Part shown: one piece after another, positions 1 through 12,910 of the stretch
How positions within the stretch are numbered: position 1 is the stretch's first letter
Layout: every line of letters begins with the position of its first letter
Assembly: GCF_003590095.1 (NCBI RefSeq)
Contig: NW_020799984.1
Location: 148,916-212,915 of the forward strand
DNA from: Trichoplusia ni
Taxonomy: Eukaryota > Arthropoda > Insecta > Lepidoptera > Noctuidae
Reading direction: 5' to 3'
Length of the DNA stretch: 64,000 nucleotides
Position numbers and translations under genes: made by a program
The notes under the pieces: model-generated
Databases searched by the model: none
What the model was told of the DNA's origin: nothing
What the model saw: the letters and a program-made list of their open reading frames with translations, nothing else

Positions 1-1
1 T

Positions 2-3000
2 TTCGAGGTACTCAGGTGTTTTGATCACATGGCTGGGCAGTTTCCCGACCAAACTATCGAGAGTCTTCTTCATCAATGTAAGAACAATCAGGAAAAAGAA
101 AGGATGAAGGCTGTGATCATTCTCACTCATCTAACTACGTCATCACAGGTCTTTGTCGAAAATTACGCTGTGAAGTTTATTACACTGCTCAAAGTTATGA
201 CGGCAATGGAACAAGGAGTAAAAATGAAGAAGTTGCTTGTTAAGGCTATTGTAGGACTTGTGTACAGAAATTGCATCACAACCGCTGAAGATTTCACAAT
301 GGTTGAGTTTATTATAAAACACTGCGGGTACGAAGCGCCCGCGAACGTTCCTAAACATGACGTCTTAGATTTACACGACACTTGCAAAAGTTCGTTAATA
401 CTGATGTGCAATACAGTTACCAGCATCAGATCCCAGTTACGGAATTTATTATTGATCGCGTTAACTGGTGAAGAGTTCACAGCGTCGATGGCAACAATCT
501 GTCACTGCCTGACGTCGCTCCTCCAAAACCATTCGGACGTGATTGCCGAAGGACAGTCCGATAAAGAGATCGAAATGAAATGTTCCCCAGACTTAGTTTT
601 CGTTAGGTGCATCACTCATGTCGTGGAACCAAATCAAGTTGAGAGGAACAAGAATATATTGGTTTTCCTTGAAGAGTATTCGGGGGATGTCCATAAGAAC
701 TTGAAGAACGCTTGGACGGTAGAAATACAGAGACTGTTGAAGTTCGTAGAGACAAGTGAATCGACGGAACAGTGGCATAGTATGCTGTTGGATCTCCTTG
801 TTTCAGCAGTCGAACAAGTAAACAGCAATAAGTGGGTGGAATTCATTGCGACTTTAATATCACAGCAAGTACTGACAAAAAAACAGTCGCCGATGATTAA
901 AGGCGTCTCCTTGCAGTACTTGGCTGTCCTTTCATGCCATATGTCCAACGCTGCGGTAGTCGAAAAGATTCTGAAGATTATATTGCTGGCCTTAAAGTCT
1001 ATTCCGATGGAAAGCAGTGATTATGTAAGCAAAGCCGTAGGGATCGCGTCAAGACAGCATGGCGAGTTCATTATGAATGAGCTAGACGCGATCTACAAAG
1101 AAAATGAATCAAAGAGAAGCAGTAAGATACTCAACTTCCTTTCATCTAGACATTCGAAGTCAGATTCAGAGTTAAGTATTGTCAGGTACGCGGTGATTAC
1201 GTGTTATGGTAAAGTAGCCAGCGAATGTTTGGATGCACATGTGTTAGCCAGGTTGGGCGATAACGTTACTTCCATCCTGTTTGACATTCTAAAGTCAAAT
1301 CCTCCTTTCGACTTGTGTAAAACAAGTATCACAACGCTCTATGAGATCAGCAAAGCTTTGCACCCGACGTATCAACAGACAATTGTTTTGAGAAACCGCT
1401 GGCAGTTGCTTAATGCAGTTTTGGAGCAAATATACAATCCCAATTTGGATAAACGCAATGTGGAACTTTACCCTATTATTGTAAAAGCCTCTAAAGCGCT
1501 GACAAAGTTACAAAAAGGCATTCTACCCGAAGAAAGAAACACAATACTTAGAGTCTTGTTTAATAGTATATTTGGAGAGCTCGCCTCATTCAAACGAAAG
1601 TATGAAATTGAAGGAAATGGAGATAAGAATGATAATTTAGCGAAAACACTTAACGATAGTCTATCGCTACTCCATCGACTGATTAAAGAATTAGTCATTC
1701 AGTCAACTTGTCTGAGCACAATCGATGATTTAATTGGTTTATTAATCGAATGGCTTCGTCACGAAAACGACGAGATAAGGACAGCATCGGTCATGATACT
1801 ACAAGTGATCTTTGACACGTATATCAAAAACGTGAAATTGAATTATGAGACGCCAAGCAAATTTGGTCAGATGGGCTACTTATTAGGGCTTATAATCCCT
1901 GGCATCGCTGACACGAACTTCGCTGTTCGATTGACAACAGTCGATTGTATAAAAGTTATCATTCAGATCCAAGATTTGTACGAAGGCCATGTGATTGGGC
2001 CTGACGACGAATGTATGTCGAATCTTGGTCATCTTCAGAACAATATCTTGACCAACGATCTCAACATGATCAGTGATTATTGTACAGCGTTGAGTGACGC
2101 CATCTGTTCGAAAATACCTCATCACCATAATATGCAGTTTATTGAGAGTCTGCTTGAAGGTTATGATGACCAGGAGTTCAGGAGTATGGGGGTCGGGGCT
2201 ATCCTGGATGCTTTCTTCTCAAGTAAGGGTCAGGATCTGTACCAGAGTATAGAGAGGATAGTGGAAGTAATGTTGATCACTATGGATGGGGTCGGCGCTG
2301 ATGCGAGGTCGAAGCTGATGAAGGCATTGACGTCATTGACGCGTCATCATTCTAATGCTGTGACTGCTGTGCTGTTGGCACAGAAGTTGCCTTTGAAACC
2401 GTGAGTAGAACTTTTTTGATTAAATGAGCACCGTTTATTCACATGGCTTTAAAACTAAAAGTCCTTAAATTGGTCCATATCTTGTTCTCAAGTAAATTTT
2501 ATTTAAAGGACGTAGAGACACCAACAGATTTTTCACTGAATTCTAAGTCTCCATTGCTTCATAGCACCTAATGACTTCACACTCGTTACATCATTTTTTG
2601 AAGTCCCAGCATTTCGATTATGACTCTCTTTCCCGTAAGTCTGACTTTAACATTCATTTTTCACATCTCGTAGGAGCGTGGTCGCCTGCTGGCGATGCCT
2701 CGCCCGGGACGAGGGGCTCGCTCCAGCCATCACGGACAACTTCCTGCGGCTGATGACGTCAGTGGAACTGTATGAGGACCCGTACCACATCACTGATCAT
2801 CATATCGCTGCTCTACAGCCTTTGACTGTAAATATCCGGTTTTAAAGAATATTTTTAGGATGTTAGCCTGAGTTTATATGGGGGGAATAATTGGAAGCAA
2901 TGATTTTGGAACCCAGAGGTGGTTTTTGATTTTCCAGGTTATGAAAAATTACATGAAACAGTCCAGTGTGATGATTTTTATGTAAAGTAGTATTTAATAT

Positions 3001-6000
3001 TTATTTATTGTTTTAACAAGACAGTATGTTGTTCTAGTTAAAATTGAACACAAAATTATTTAATATTGAATTAGTGTGTAAATACAACAGTTTAGTCTGC
3101 AAGTTATTTGTCCATATAGCCCAGTTTCATAAAGTATTAAAACGTCATGATTCCCAAGAAGTCCTTTCGTACTATTTTGGTAGCCTTTGAACTTAAATTG
3201 AATTTCAAATAGTTTTATAACGACCATATTTACATTTGTCAAGACCTACAGAGATACAAAAACAGTCATTTCTACTTTCAGCTCATCAGTGCTCTTGGCG
3301 AAATGCTTCAAGAAGACACAATGAAACCAACGTGCATTGCTAAATTCGCTGACTTATTCTCCGTTCTGTACACGACTCTCGCTTGCTATATCGACGCGGA
3401 GTCGCCCGCTTACACGCCACCTTCAAACAAGAATCAGGAGCGATTCGGATATGTCCCCAATAGGGAAGCCATCAAACTATCCCCGGCTAGGATTACCGTG
3501 CACACGTTTAATGCGTTTTTGGATCAAGCTGACTGTCAGAAGGTATGTGTTTGGTTTCTTTTAGTTTGTGTATATTTGTGAAATTTAATCTGCATATACC
3601 CATATAGCTTACTCGTAGTTCGTTTGTGATGTTGTCTGGGGGAAGGGAATAATTTCAGGATCTAAAGAACCGATTTTAAAACTAGGTAGTTAAAGTGGAC
3701 AATATCTCTAGAGTTTAGTTTATTGAAAAACCTCGTATGTGATGTGTGAGGTCTGATTACATGTTTTCTTTTTTAATAATATGTAAATGACTAATCTTTA
3801 TACTTATGGACAAAAGAGATGTTTAAAAATAAAACCTTTCGAACAGATAGCACTGTTCGCGACCTGGTAATGATTCGTATTTCTATAGGGGTTATTTGGT
3901 ATTCAACAATTCTTATCAGGGCTATTTATATTTCAAGAATATGTTTTCTTTACTTTAAGAATAGCATACTTGTAGTTTTTTACCAAACTTTGGGAATAAG
4001 TATAGTTTTTAGAAATTGAATACATACTTCCATATATATCACATATAGTGAGAATTTAATTTCTTCAAATCACAGTATTTTAAAAGAAAAAAAAAATTTT
4101 TTTTTTTTCATAAATAACCCAAAACCAAGTGGCAAATACTTAGTTCTATTGTTTGGATACGTTCATTTGTGTACTAACGCTTACTAATACTATAATTTCT
4201 TCAAATCATATTATAAAGGCAAAAAACGTTATAATATAATTTTTGCCCTGAATAACCCAAAACCAAATGGCAAATAGTCGTATTGGTTGTATACGTTCAT
4301 ATGTGTACTATTATTGTACACGCTAGGTCCGCGAGGCTTGCTCGCTGTGCCTGAGTATCGAGCACGGCGACAGCGCGGCGGCCGTGGCGGAGCTGGCGCC
4401 GCTGCTGGGCGCGGCGCTGGCGGCGGGCGGCGCGGGGCGGGCGGCGCGGCTGGCGGCGCGCCTGGCGCAGGCCGCGCGCGCGCCGCTCCCGCCGCAGCGC
4501 GCCGCCGCGCTCGCGCTGCTGGCCGACATGCTCAACTACAGGTCACTACTAACTACACTGTTCAACTACTCTAGCCACTCTAGGTCATGATCGGCCTAGC
4601 TTTTTCCCAACTATGTTGTGTTCGGCTACCAGTCTAACCGGTTTCAGCTGAGTACCAGTGTTTTCTAAGAAGCGACTGCCTATCTGACCTCCTTAACCCA
4701 GTTTCCTAGGCAACACGATACCCCTTGGTTAGACTGGTTGTCAGACTTTCAAGCTTCTGACGACCAGTAACGACTGTCAAAGATGTAGGAATAACAGCCG
4801 GGACCCACAATTTAACGTGCCTTCCGAAACACGGAGGAACTCGTTATGAAAAAGATGGTCACCCATCTACGGACCAACCGCGTCAAGTATAGCTTAACCT
4901 GTGAGCGTTTCACTTATGCGGCTATAGCTGAGCCACGAGCTCATCAAGAAAAAAGGAATATCAGATTGATAAAAATAAAAAAAGAACATAAGAAATTGAT
5001 TTCCAAATCCATAATCAATATTCATAAACAAGAATTTTAATATCTTTTCCAAATTTCTAAATCTTTGATGATGTTTCTTAAAGATATGATTTTTTCCGGA
5101 TTCAAACTAATCGTGATTGTTTGTAAAAAACATGTTTATCTAAGCCTCATTTAATACAGTCTGTAATATATTTTAACTGTACAAATTGTTAAAGTTCTAC
5201 TTGATCATGTTTTATAATCCACCCCCTTCATATTTCGTAGATGTAACGACAACACAGTCCTGATCGAGACAGTCCTGGCGACGCTGAGTACAGGCTGGAA
5301 GGACGAGCACGACCGCGTGCGGGCCACCAGCCTGCGCGGCGCCGCCAACATCGCGCGGCTGCGGCCCGAGCAGCGCGCGCAGGCCCTGGCCGGCGCGCTG
5401 GCCGCGCTCAGCCAGGGGGTCGACGCGCAGAAGACGCAGTAAGTGCGGAAGGAAGCTAGGTTACTGATGATATCACAGAAGTAAAGGAACAGGATGCGAA
5501 AACGTGCGTGGGATCCCTCCACGCGGAAGACCGAGGGAGGAGATGGTGGTACAGGAAATGTAGAGACGTGAAAATTCATAATGTGGAAATGAATTTGAAT
5601 GTCACGCATTCATTATCACTCTGTCCCTTTCTCTCCCCCCACCCCGTGGTAGCGTTAAACGTTTAATTCAACGTTGCTGAAAGTCGCGTAAGACGTTTCG
5701 CCATTGATCTGGAGGAAGTCAATTTTATCCAACAAAAAATGTTTTCTGATGATGAGGATTCAAGTAGCTTTGTTCATGTCAACATACGAATGTGAATAAA
5801 TGTATGTTAAAAAAAAACCGGGAACGTTTTAGGCGTTGTGAAACAGGCCCTTAGCATAAAAACGTCACCATGTATGCCTTATCCTGTTGTTAGACTGTTT
5901 GTGCCATGATTAAATTTTAGCCTAATCACCAAAATATTAGATCTTCCCTAAAAACCTCTAATGTATGTTTTCACAACCAGGACTCCAACTGACAACGTGC

Positions 6001-7343
6001 CCCTTGCCGCCATCCAAGGAATAAGTCGCCTTCTAACGGAACTAGACAAGATAGACAAAGAGTACGAGAGGGAGTTACTCGCGATATCTCAGAAGATACG
6101 TCCGTTCATGAACACGGACTGCGCTCAACTGAGAGAGAACTCCATCAAACTATTTGGGATCATCGCTGGGCGAGTGAAGTCCGATGCTTTGGTGGAACAG
6201 GGCGTCAGCTCCTTGCCTTGTTTCTTACTGCATTTGTGTGATAATAACCCGGCTGTTGTGAGGGTAAGTGCGAAGCTGGTGGTTTTTTTCTTTTCATGAT
6301 GAATATAGATAAATATGAAAGTCATTGATTGTTTGATATGTTCAGAAGCATTTTATCCAACTAACGTAATTTTACAATCTGAGATTAAAAAAACCGGACT
6401 TTTTCTTCAAACCATGCTTTTTTGCATTCGGCACAGATCAAAGTTTTCTTCTTTTTTCAAGTCGATGGAAAAAGTAAAGTTTAACAGTCGTCTGGTAAAG
6501 GTGGCACCATCGAATTGCACAAGGTCAATTAATATGCAAGTAAACTGGAAATTATCGAATCGCTAATTCTCTTTTCCCCCAACAGGCCAGCAAATTTACT
6601 CTAAAGCAAGTATTCAAGACTTTCAACGTGAAAAAATCAAACGACTTCGTCCAAACCCACCTCTTAGACGAAGGTCGTTTATACCTGGATGAGTTTCTGT
6701 CAGCACTACTGAGGCAGTTGGCTGACGAGATGCCGGCCAGCGTCGCCAAGTGCCTGCAGACCGCCGTCAACTACCTGCACTGCGCGAGGGAAGAGCTGAA
6801 ACCACACCCGCCGCTGTTACTTGGTAAGTGGACTTCTAAGTGTATGATGTAAATATGAAAATAGATTTCTGATGAAAAGTTAGGACACCCAAAGTAACTA
6901 TTGTTTTGAGCTCTGCCATTGGTTGATTATTTTTGAGTGGTATAACAATGAGACCTTTTTATACACTTACTTCAAAGAAGCTTCAGCCGAATAAAAAATT
7001 GACACTTTTATGAGGGGTACTAAAAACATGACATTTATAAATGATGAAAAAATTAGGAAGGTCAGTGTAAAAGCGATAGCCAAACATGTTCATGCAATAA
7101 AACCTACTGAAGGTATCATTCACAAATAACAAACCTGTTCTCAACCTTCTTTCAGGACTTCTCTACGCGGAACTGCACCGCATCCGCGAGAAGTACCCAG
7201 AAGAGACCGACCTGGACCCTGACATCACCAGGACAGCTCGCACTCGGCTACTCCAGCTCATCAAAGATCCCAACCCTCACGTCAGGCAGAACGCAGCCAT
7301 GGCTCTGGCTAACATTTGTCTGGTCACCGCTATGGACGGATGA
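2..7343 (+). CDS. Mroh1: MROH1-like HEAT-repeat protein, C-terminal 1311 residues (5' end outside window)
   Basis: Exons 2-2400, 2674-2827, 3282-3542, 4327-4541, 5241-5438, 5981-6263, 6586-6823 and 7156-7343 have GT/AG borders and keep one open frame (1312 codons with stop). The frame is already open at base 2, before the first Met at 29, and the residues there (EVLRCF) resemble an internal MROH1 helix, so upstream exons are missing. The protein is helical HEAT/ARM-type throughout, with no catalytic motif or membrane segment. Typical repeat sequences are DEHDRVRATSLRGAANIARL (exon 5) and DPNPHVRQNAAMALANIC near the end. Human MROH1 is about 1640 residues, so roughly the first fifth is absent. 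MROH1 relatives are scaffold-like and have been linked to late lysosomes in Dictyostelium; the role here is inferred. Exon 4 is extremely GC- and Ala-rich. Introns are 273-784 bases; those at 3543-4326 and 4542-5240 hold repeats listed separately. Family assignment is from remembered similarity. Confidence 0.88.
4057..4312. repeat. Tandem duplication of about 136 bases in intron 3 of the MROH1-like gene
   Basis: TAATTTCTTCAAATCA occurs at 4057 and 4193. AATAACCCAAAACCAA, TGGCAAATA and ATACGTTCAT..GTGTACTA recur at the same offset. The copies differ at several positions. Confidence 0.75.
4600..4945. repeat. Dispersed repeat (TTTTCCCAACTATGTTG type) in intron 4 of the MROH1-like gene
   Basis: It reads TTTTTCCCAACTATGTTGTG, CAGCTGAGTACCAGTGTTTT, GCGACTGCCTATCTGACCTC, AGACTGGTTGTCAGACTTTC and GGTCACCCATCTACGGACCA in order. 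It is the longest copy of this family here; others are at 32395 and 35190. Confidence 0.7.
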
Positions 7344-8200
7344 CCTCGTAGGGTGCTGCTAGAGGTCAGAAGCGGGAGGTACGTGATGACCAGGCTTTTG
7401 TATAGGTGAATGACCCTTTGACAACCGCACGTCAACTGTCAACTGTCAACAGTGTTTTTAAAGGCCGCTTTGTAATGAGTCAATTGATTGAGCTAACTTC
7501 TTGTACACTTTTAGTGTTTATAAGAGAAGTGTGAAGATAACATCTTTATTGGTTTTTTGTTTATTGTATCTGTTATATAAAATGTGCTCGTGTTATGAAA
7601 GCGAGATGCTGCTATATACCGTGTATTGCGTTGTCTCGCTTCCACATTGGCAATACTCTTATTATTTAGACTCCACAGTAGCATGGAACAGTAGTTCAGT
7701 GTTTCCAATACTATGGCCATTTCACTTTTGTGTTTTGGGATAAAATTAAATACTTTAATCTTAAAAAAACTTTATGTTATACGAGTAAGGTCGAGTTTCG
7801 TATGTCGTTATCGTTACCACTAATATGAGGTTAAACGCTGCTATCTAAATAGAAATATAATCCCCCTATTACATTTTTACACAAATAAGAATCAATTGTG
7901 AATTGGTTTGATGGAGATTGAAAAAATAATTTGTGTAAAAATGAAATGAAGTGATAGGATGTATTCGGTTTTGTAATTTTGCGGCTTCTTTACCTAATTC
8001 AACTAATATTTGCATATTTGAGAGAAAAGTATTTGAAAAAAAAAACGCATTCTCATTTCCTTATTTGACTTAATGAAGTACGGTTAGAAAGAAAGTTTAA
8101 ATTGTTACGACTAAGTTGCGTTGAATGATGATATTATTTTTGTGGTGGTGCTGTGTTGGGCATAAATAAAGTGTCAAATTTTAATAAAAATATATTGAGA
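7344..8200 (+). other. Probable 3' UTR of the MROH1-like gene
   Basis: This AT-rich tract follows the TGA at 7341-7343 and has no credible reading frame; the longest ORFs are shadows. It runs to a pair of poly(A) signals near 8165-8188, followed by a T/GT-rich stretch at about 8215-8255 that suits a cleavage region. The end point is inferred. Confidence 0.5.
8165..8188 (+). terminator. Poly(A) signals for the MROH1-like transcript
   Basis: Two AATAAA hexamers lie at 8165-8170 and 8183-8188, about 820 bases after the stop codon. A GT-rich stretch follows within 30-70 bases. Another AATAAA at 10236-10241 is possible, but it would carry the transcript to the end of gene A on the other strand. 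Confidence 0.5.
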
Positions 8201-10253
8201 GAATTATATTCCAGTTGCTTTTGCTTGTATTCCAGTGTTTTTGGTGTATTTGGAAATGTTATGAAATTTCACTATTTTAAGTAAATGATATTAATTGTTT
8301 TGATATTTGAATGTTAATTAAGTGAATAATTTTAATCGAAAAAAAAAACATGTTTCTTATAATTATGTAGCTTTAGTGTCTTGATTAAAAAAAATGTGTA
8401 TTTGAAAATTTCTATTTAAAACCGCTGAATGTTATTGGTTGATAAAAATATAAGCAATCAATTACAGCTTTTATTATTTACAAAAATATCTCAATATACT
8501 CTTTTTCATCTAAAAAAATAATAATTTGCTTATTTGTCTTTTAAATAGTAATTAATGTTGTGTAATCGAGTAGATTTCTATATAACCCGTTTGTTAAAAT
8601 TATACCTTTGAAACATTTTGTCGGACTTACAATAAGAGACTGAATAAAATATTAAAACAGTCAAAAAAACATTAGGATTAACGGTTTAAAAGTAAGAATT
8701 AATAGTTTTCTTTTATAATTAAGTTTGTTGCAATAGTTATCTTGATTAAGCAATCTTTGTGAGGCTTATTAACGTGTTTTTCTAAATCCTTTTTGTTGTA
8801 ACATCGAAGAGGGGTGTATCTTCAAAATAATCCTTGTATCGCGGGGAATTTCACTAGCAAGTCACAAAATCGCTTGCTATACGCGGGTTTCAAACCCGCA
8901 ACTCTTCGTGCACAGTGTGTTTGGCGGTGACCTCAACCATTCGACTATAAGTAATTTAAATTACCAATCTAGTAACTACTACGATTCAGTTTAACCTGAT
9001 ACCAACGTAGCTTGGAAACAGGCTAGGTTAAAAATATTATGAAAAACGCGGAAGTTCCGTTTCCTAACTCTAAAAGAACTATATTTTTTCTTGAAGTTTT
9101 AGTAAACCAGTTTGAACTCACAAAATTTGCTTGATCAAGATCCCCTCAATCTAACATAGTCAGTTAATACATGTGATATTGATTTAGTGTAAGTTTAGCC
9201 TTAAGTTAAGTGGGGTACCGGAGGTTTTACTTTTACTCACTTCTGCACAATTTTGGAAAAGTGCGGTCTGCTATTTGGACTTGGACTATTGTGTGATGTC
9301 CGTCGTAAGCTGGAATGATAAAAAACGTCACAAATACAAATGGCGCTATATCCTTTCAAGAATTAAATTAAGGAGAGGAGGAAATGAAATAAATAAATTT
9401 TCTTATTCTAAAACTCACTAGCGACACCTACAATTAATTCTCAAATTTTGTGCAGAAGTAATTTATTTAATTTTATAAAAATTATTTCCTTATATTAACC
9501 GCTGATAAATTTCAATGATTGAATCCTTAATGAAATACCGAATAAAATATCTCAGAATCAATTTATTTGAAAAAAATGTAAAGCTACAAGCATTTAATGT
9601 TATACATGCCTTATAAAAAAAATACTTTCTAAAATAAATACTAAAAATATAAATATATAGCCAAATGTACTTCCATGTTTATGACGCATAATTGAGCCAG
9701 TGTTGCAAGATATAAGCAAGAATTATTCAAACTTTAAGCAACAAAACTATTTAAACGAATGGAAAATCTATTTTTTAATTAACTTGTAAAATATTAATTT
9801 CTTTCTCGAAGAAGAAATGTTTTGGTTACAATTACTAATTATTATTTTTTAATCCTTTCGTATTTTTATTGATGCCAAACATTCAAGTCGAATTAAAAGT
9901 ACTTTGTTCTATTGTACAAAGTTGATTCTTGCTATATTTCTTAACTCTTGGGCCACTATATAACGTGATTATCTGCTGCCTTAATATAGAAGTTACATTT
10001 AGATGCAGAAAAAACAAAAATACTTAAAAAAATATATATATTAGCCTAACAAACTTTCTTTTCAATTGACATTTGTCAATTACAGTGACAGTTGTCGATA
10101 TTTTGAGGTTATAACTTCTGGCAGTTCTGAAATCTAAGCACAAGTTCTATTTTGTTGTCGTCCGAGAATTTCTTCTGCAACTACATGTAATATAAAATTT
10201 ATATCTATAACTAATGTTGTATGTTTAAGTTTGACAATAAAGCTATGTTCAAG
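8201..10253. other. Intergenic region between the convergent MROH1-like gene and gene A
   Basis: AT-rich DNA with no supported gene. It contains a decayed SINE (8815-8950). It must also hold the 3' UTR of gene A; a minus-strand AATAAA is present at 9865-9870. A short palindromic stretch at about 10070-10082 (TGACATTTGTCA core) was noted without an assigned function. Confidence 0.4.
8815..8950 (-). repeat. Decayed tRNA-headed SINE
   Basis: CGCGGGTTTCAAACCCGCAA followed by CCTCAACCATTCGACTATA matches the head of the SINE family, on the minus strand, with several changes in the B box. Confidence 0.5.
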
Positions 10254-12910
10254 TCAGTTGCGTTTCATTCGCGCCATTTTCTGCATTGCCTTCCTCGCTG
10301 CGGTTTCTTTGCATTCCGGACAACTGCGCAGAAATAAAAATACATATCTAAGTAGATATACTCACAGATCCACAGATATCTAACTGTGGTACTCAGTATT
10401 CTTCATTTATCTTGTAAAGAAGAGAGGTGACAAAGATACCTTTGTACCAATAAAATAATAATTAAAAAAAACAAAAAATCCCGCCTGCATGGATAACTAC
10501 AATTAATAAAATCCTTCATTTTGATACCCCACTTAATATGCCTGGTAGATTTATTTTTATTTCCTCACATTATGGCTTCATTTTTTTTTTATATTTCACC
10601 TACCTAAGAACACTCGGGCTATTAGGACAAATCTAACGATACCTCAAATGTGAAAATCCATTCAACGGTTCTAGAGATACAAAGAATATTACATACATAC
10701 AAGATACGCGCTAAACACATAACCCTCCTGGCAGTCGGGTAAAAAATGTGTTAGTAGGTATTAAGATCGTGTAATGTTAATCATCAGATTTAATGATAAG
10801 AATTAATCCAAATTATAGATCTATGAATATGAACTTGATGTCACCCGCAACAAATCGAAAAATGATCCCACGGGGTCAAAAAACCGGTATAAAAACTATC
10901 GTATGTGGGCTGTGTTCTAGGTGACAGTAGATCATCGACGGTATGTACCCGTAAGGGTCCATTAAAAATTCTCTCGAAGGTCAATTTCTAAAAATTTGTA
11001 ACCTGAAGTGTACATTATTGATTGCAATAAACGATTTAATTTGTAAAAAATAAACCAAACTCACTTCGGAGTTCTACTCTTCCAGAAGGTTTTGGTTGGT
11101 TCCACATAAGACCGGAGCTGGTTGGTCTCCCAGGTGACGGACTGCATGCGCCACTCCGGGGACACGTAGGGAAGCTGCAGAGGTTCTATTGATACCTCCT
11201 GAAATACATGAATAATGAATAGAGTAGAGATTAAGGCAACAGTTTATATAGGTATGTAACGGCGTTCAATAAAAAATAAACCATTTTTTAATATGTTAAC
11301 TCACTATGTTACATTTTCAAGACTAAGCCGTTTAATTGATAGTGATAGAATTTCGGTATGAGGCTTGTTTAAACCTCAAAAAAGAAAATAGGCCATTTTT
11401 CCCGATACTGACGGGCATGCAGTTGGAGCATAAAAAGCTAGTTAGTCATAATTCGTTTTTCTGATACTTTATAATCTGGTAAATTATGTGCAGTCCATTG
11501 GTGAGATTTTTCTTTTTTACTGCTCGATAAAAAAACAGGATGGCAACACGAGCAGACCACATCCAGAAAAATACGATTCCAATATTTTGTGATATTACTG
11601 TGACAGATATAAAAAAATATTCTAGACATAGTTACAAGATTCTAGTACAAGTATCAAGTAGTGTAGTACAGGGCTTACCGGTGAGGGCGTTCCGTATGAG
11701 TTTGTTAATGGGGCTTTAACGTTTGGTCTCTTGACTGATAGAGCGACAGCCTCCTCCAGTGCCACCATCTGCGTCGATTTGTAAATGTGGTCCATAAACT
11801 TCTGCCGCATTCTGTTATAAAGTAAAATGGCAGTATTTTAGTAGTATGCTATGTGAAAGGTAGGCTTTTCAGTGTGGCAGCAGCTAGATTCGCGTAGAGC
11901 ACAGAATGGCTCTGGCTCAGGCAGTTGAAGGGGCCCGGGGTTTTCATAGTCGGCGAAAAATGATTTTGACTAAACTACTTAAGGGTAAATTTGCACTGGT
12001 GTTAAGTCAAACATTATAGGATTATTTTACGATATACTTTAAATATTACAAGTATTGTATATAAAATAAATTTACTTTACGCCAAAAACGTATTTCTGTA
12101 ATGTAATGTTGTTTCAAAAATTTGTAGGAAGGTTTAACATACGGTTCTCCTACTGCATCTAAATGCAGAGCAGGGGTCATGACAACCTCTGGACGAGTTT
12201 GCTGAACGTGCAGTCTTAGCGTGTCCTCCGGTCGCTCCTGTAAACATATGATCAATAAAAATAAAACACATCTTTATCAACTGACGAAAAGGTGTGTGAC
12301 CAAAAGAAAAGTATTCAACGCCACGACTCCTCGCCTACTTGGATCCCCTAAACATTGGTAGATTGTTGTTTTTCGGCGTCTTAAGCGAATGCTTACTAAG
12401 AAGAAAAAACGGCGCCCGTACTAAATACCACCGCGTGGCTTGGGCTTTCTTCACAATTATTCATGTCACATGCACAAAGACAAAAGCTTGTCCTACGAGG
12501 GGATTGAACCTGCGACACGTCGCGCTCAGTGAGTTTGGCTTGATGAACTCAACCACTAGGCTATCCGTGTCACTAGGCTATCGAAGTCTAACTTCAAGTC
12601 AAAATAATACAATTGAAGTTAATATCGCAGTCATTACATGCTTGTCCTGCATAATACGAGGGTTAGTTTTGACGATTTCCTTCGGCTTATGAAACATATC
12701 AAACGGTACACTCGGGTCCCGCAGAGGAAACAGAGCTTGTATGTCTTTAAGAGGCTCCGGCAAGGGTCTTGGCTTCACAGGCTTCGGCTTAAACACTGTC
12801 CTGATCACATTTGTGATTTCAAAACCTCTGTAGTCAGTACGGTAACTAGTCTTATGGTTGAACAGCATGGATGCACACTCAGGTGGCACCACAAGAGGTC
12901 GATGTGGCAT
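10254..12910 (-). CDS. Gene A: small protein with PYVSPEWRM block and CxxC tail (tandem paralogue 1)
   Basis: Minus-strand exons are 12910-12638, 12237-12143, 11811-11679, 11198-11065 and 10323-10254 (phases 0, 2, 0, 2), giving 234 residues and a TGA at 10256-10254. I chose the Met at 12910 because the next conserved residues (MLFNHKTSYRTDYRG) align with the starts of B and C. In order the protein has an N-terminal TSYRTDY motif, the block PLKDIQALFPLRDPSVPF, QQTRPEVVMTPAL, LPYVSPEWRM, a PTKTFW motif and a Cys-x2-Cys basic tail (CPECKETAARKAMQKMARMK). No signal peptide, membrane segment or enzyme motif is visible. The family is unrecognised. Short Pro-rich proteins with TxYRxDY motifs occur among axonemal microtubule-associated proteins, but that link is a guess. 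Every join is supported by the same phase in gene B. Confidence 0.8.
12478..12590 (-). repeat. tRNA-headed SINE fragment in intron 1 of gene A
   Basis: Read on the minus strand, this has a tRNA-like head: a degenerate A box near 12560-12575 and a B box (the complement of GGGGATTGAACC, near 12500). It belongs to the same family as the copies at 8815, 16650, 21580, 26710 and 50510. Confidence 0.6.

Noticed and set aside
4287..4590. Three overlapping Ala/Arg-rich ORFs on both strands
   Set aside because: Only one frame (4327-4541) joins neighbouring exons in phase; the rest are by-products of high GC content.
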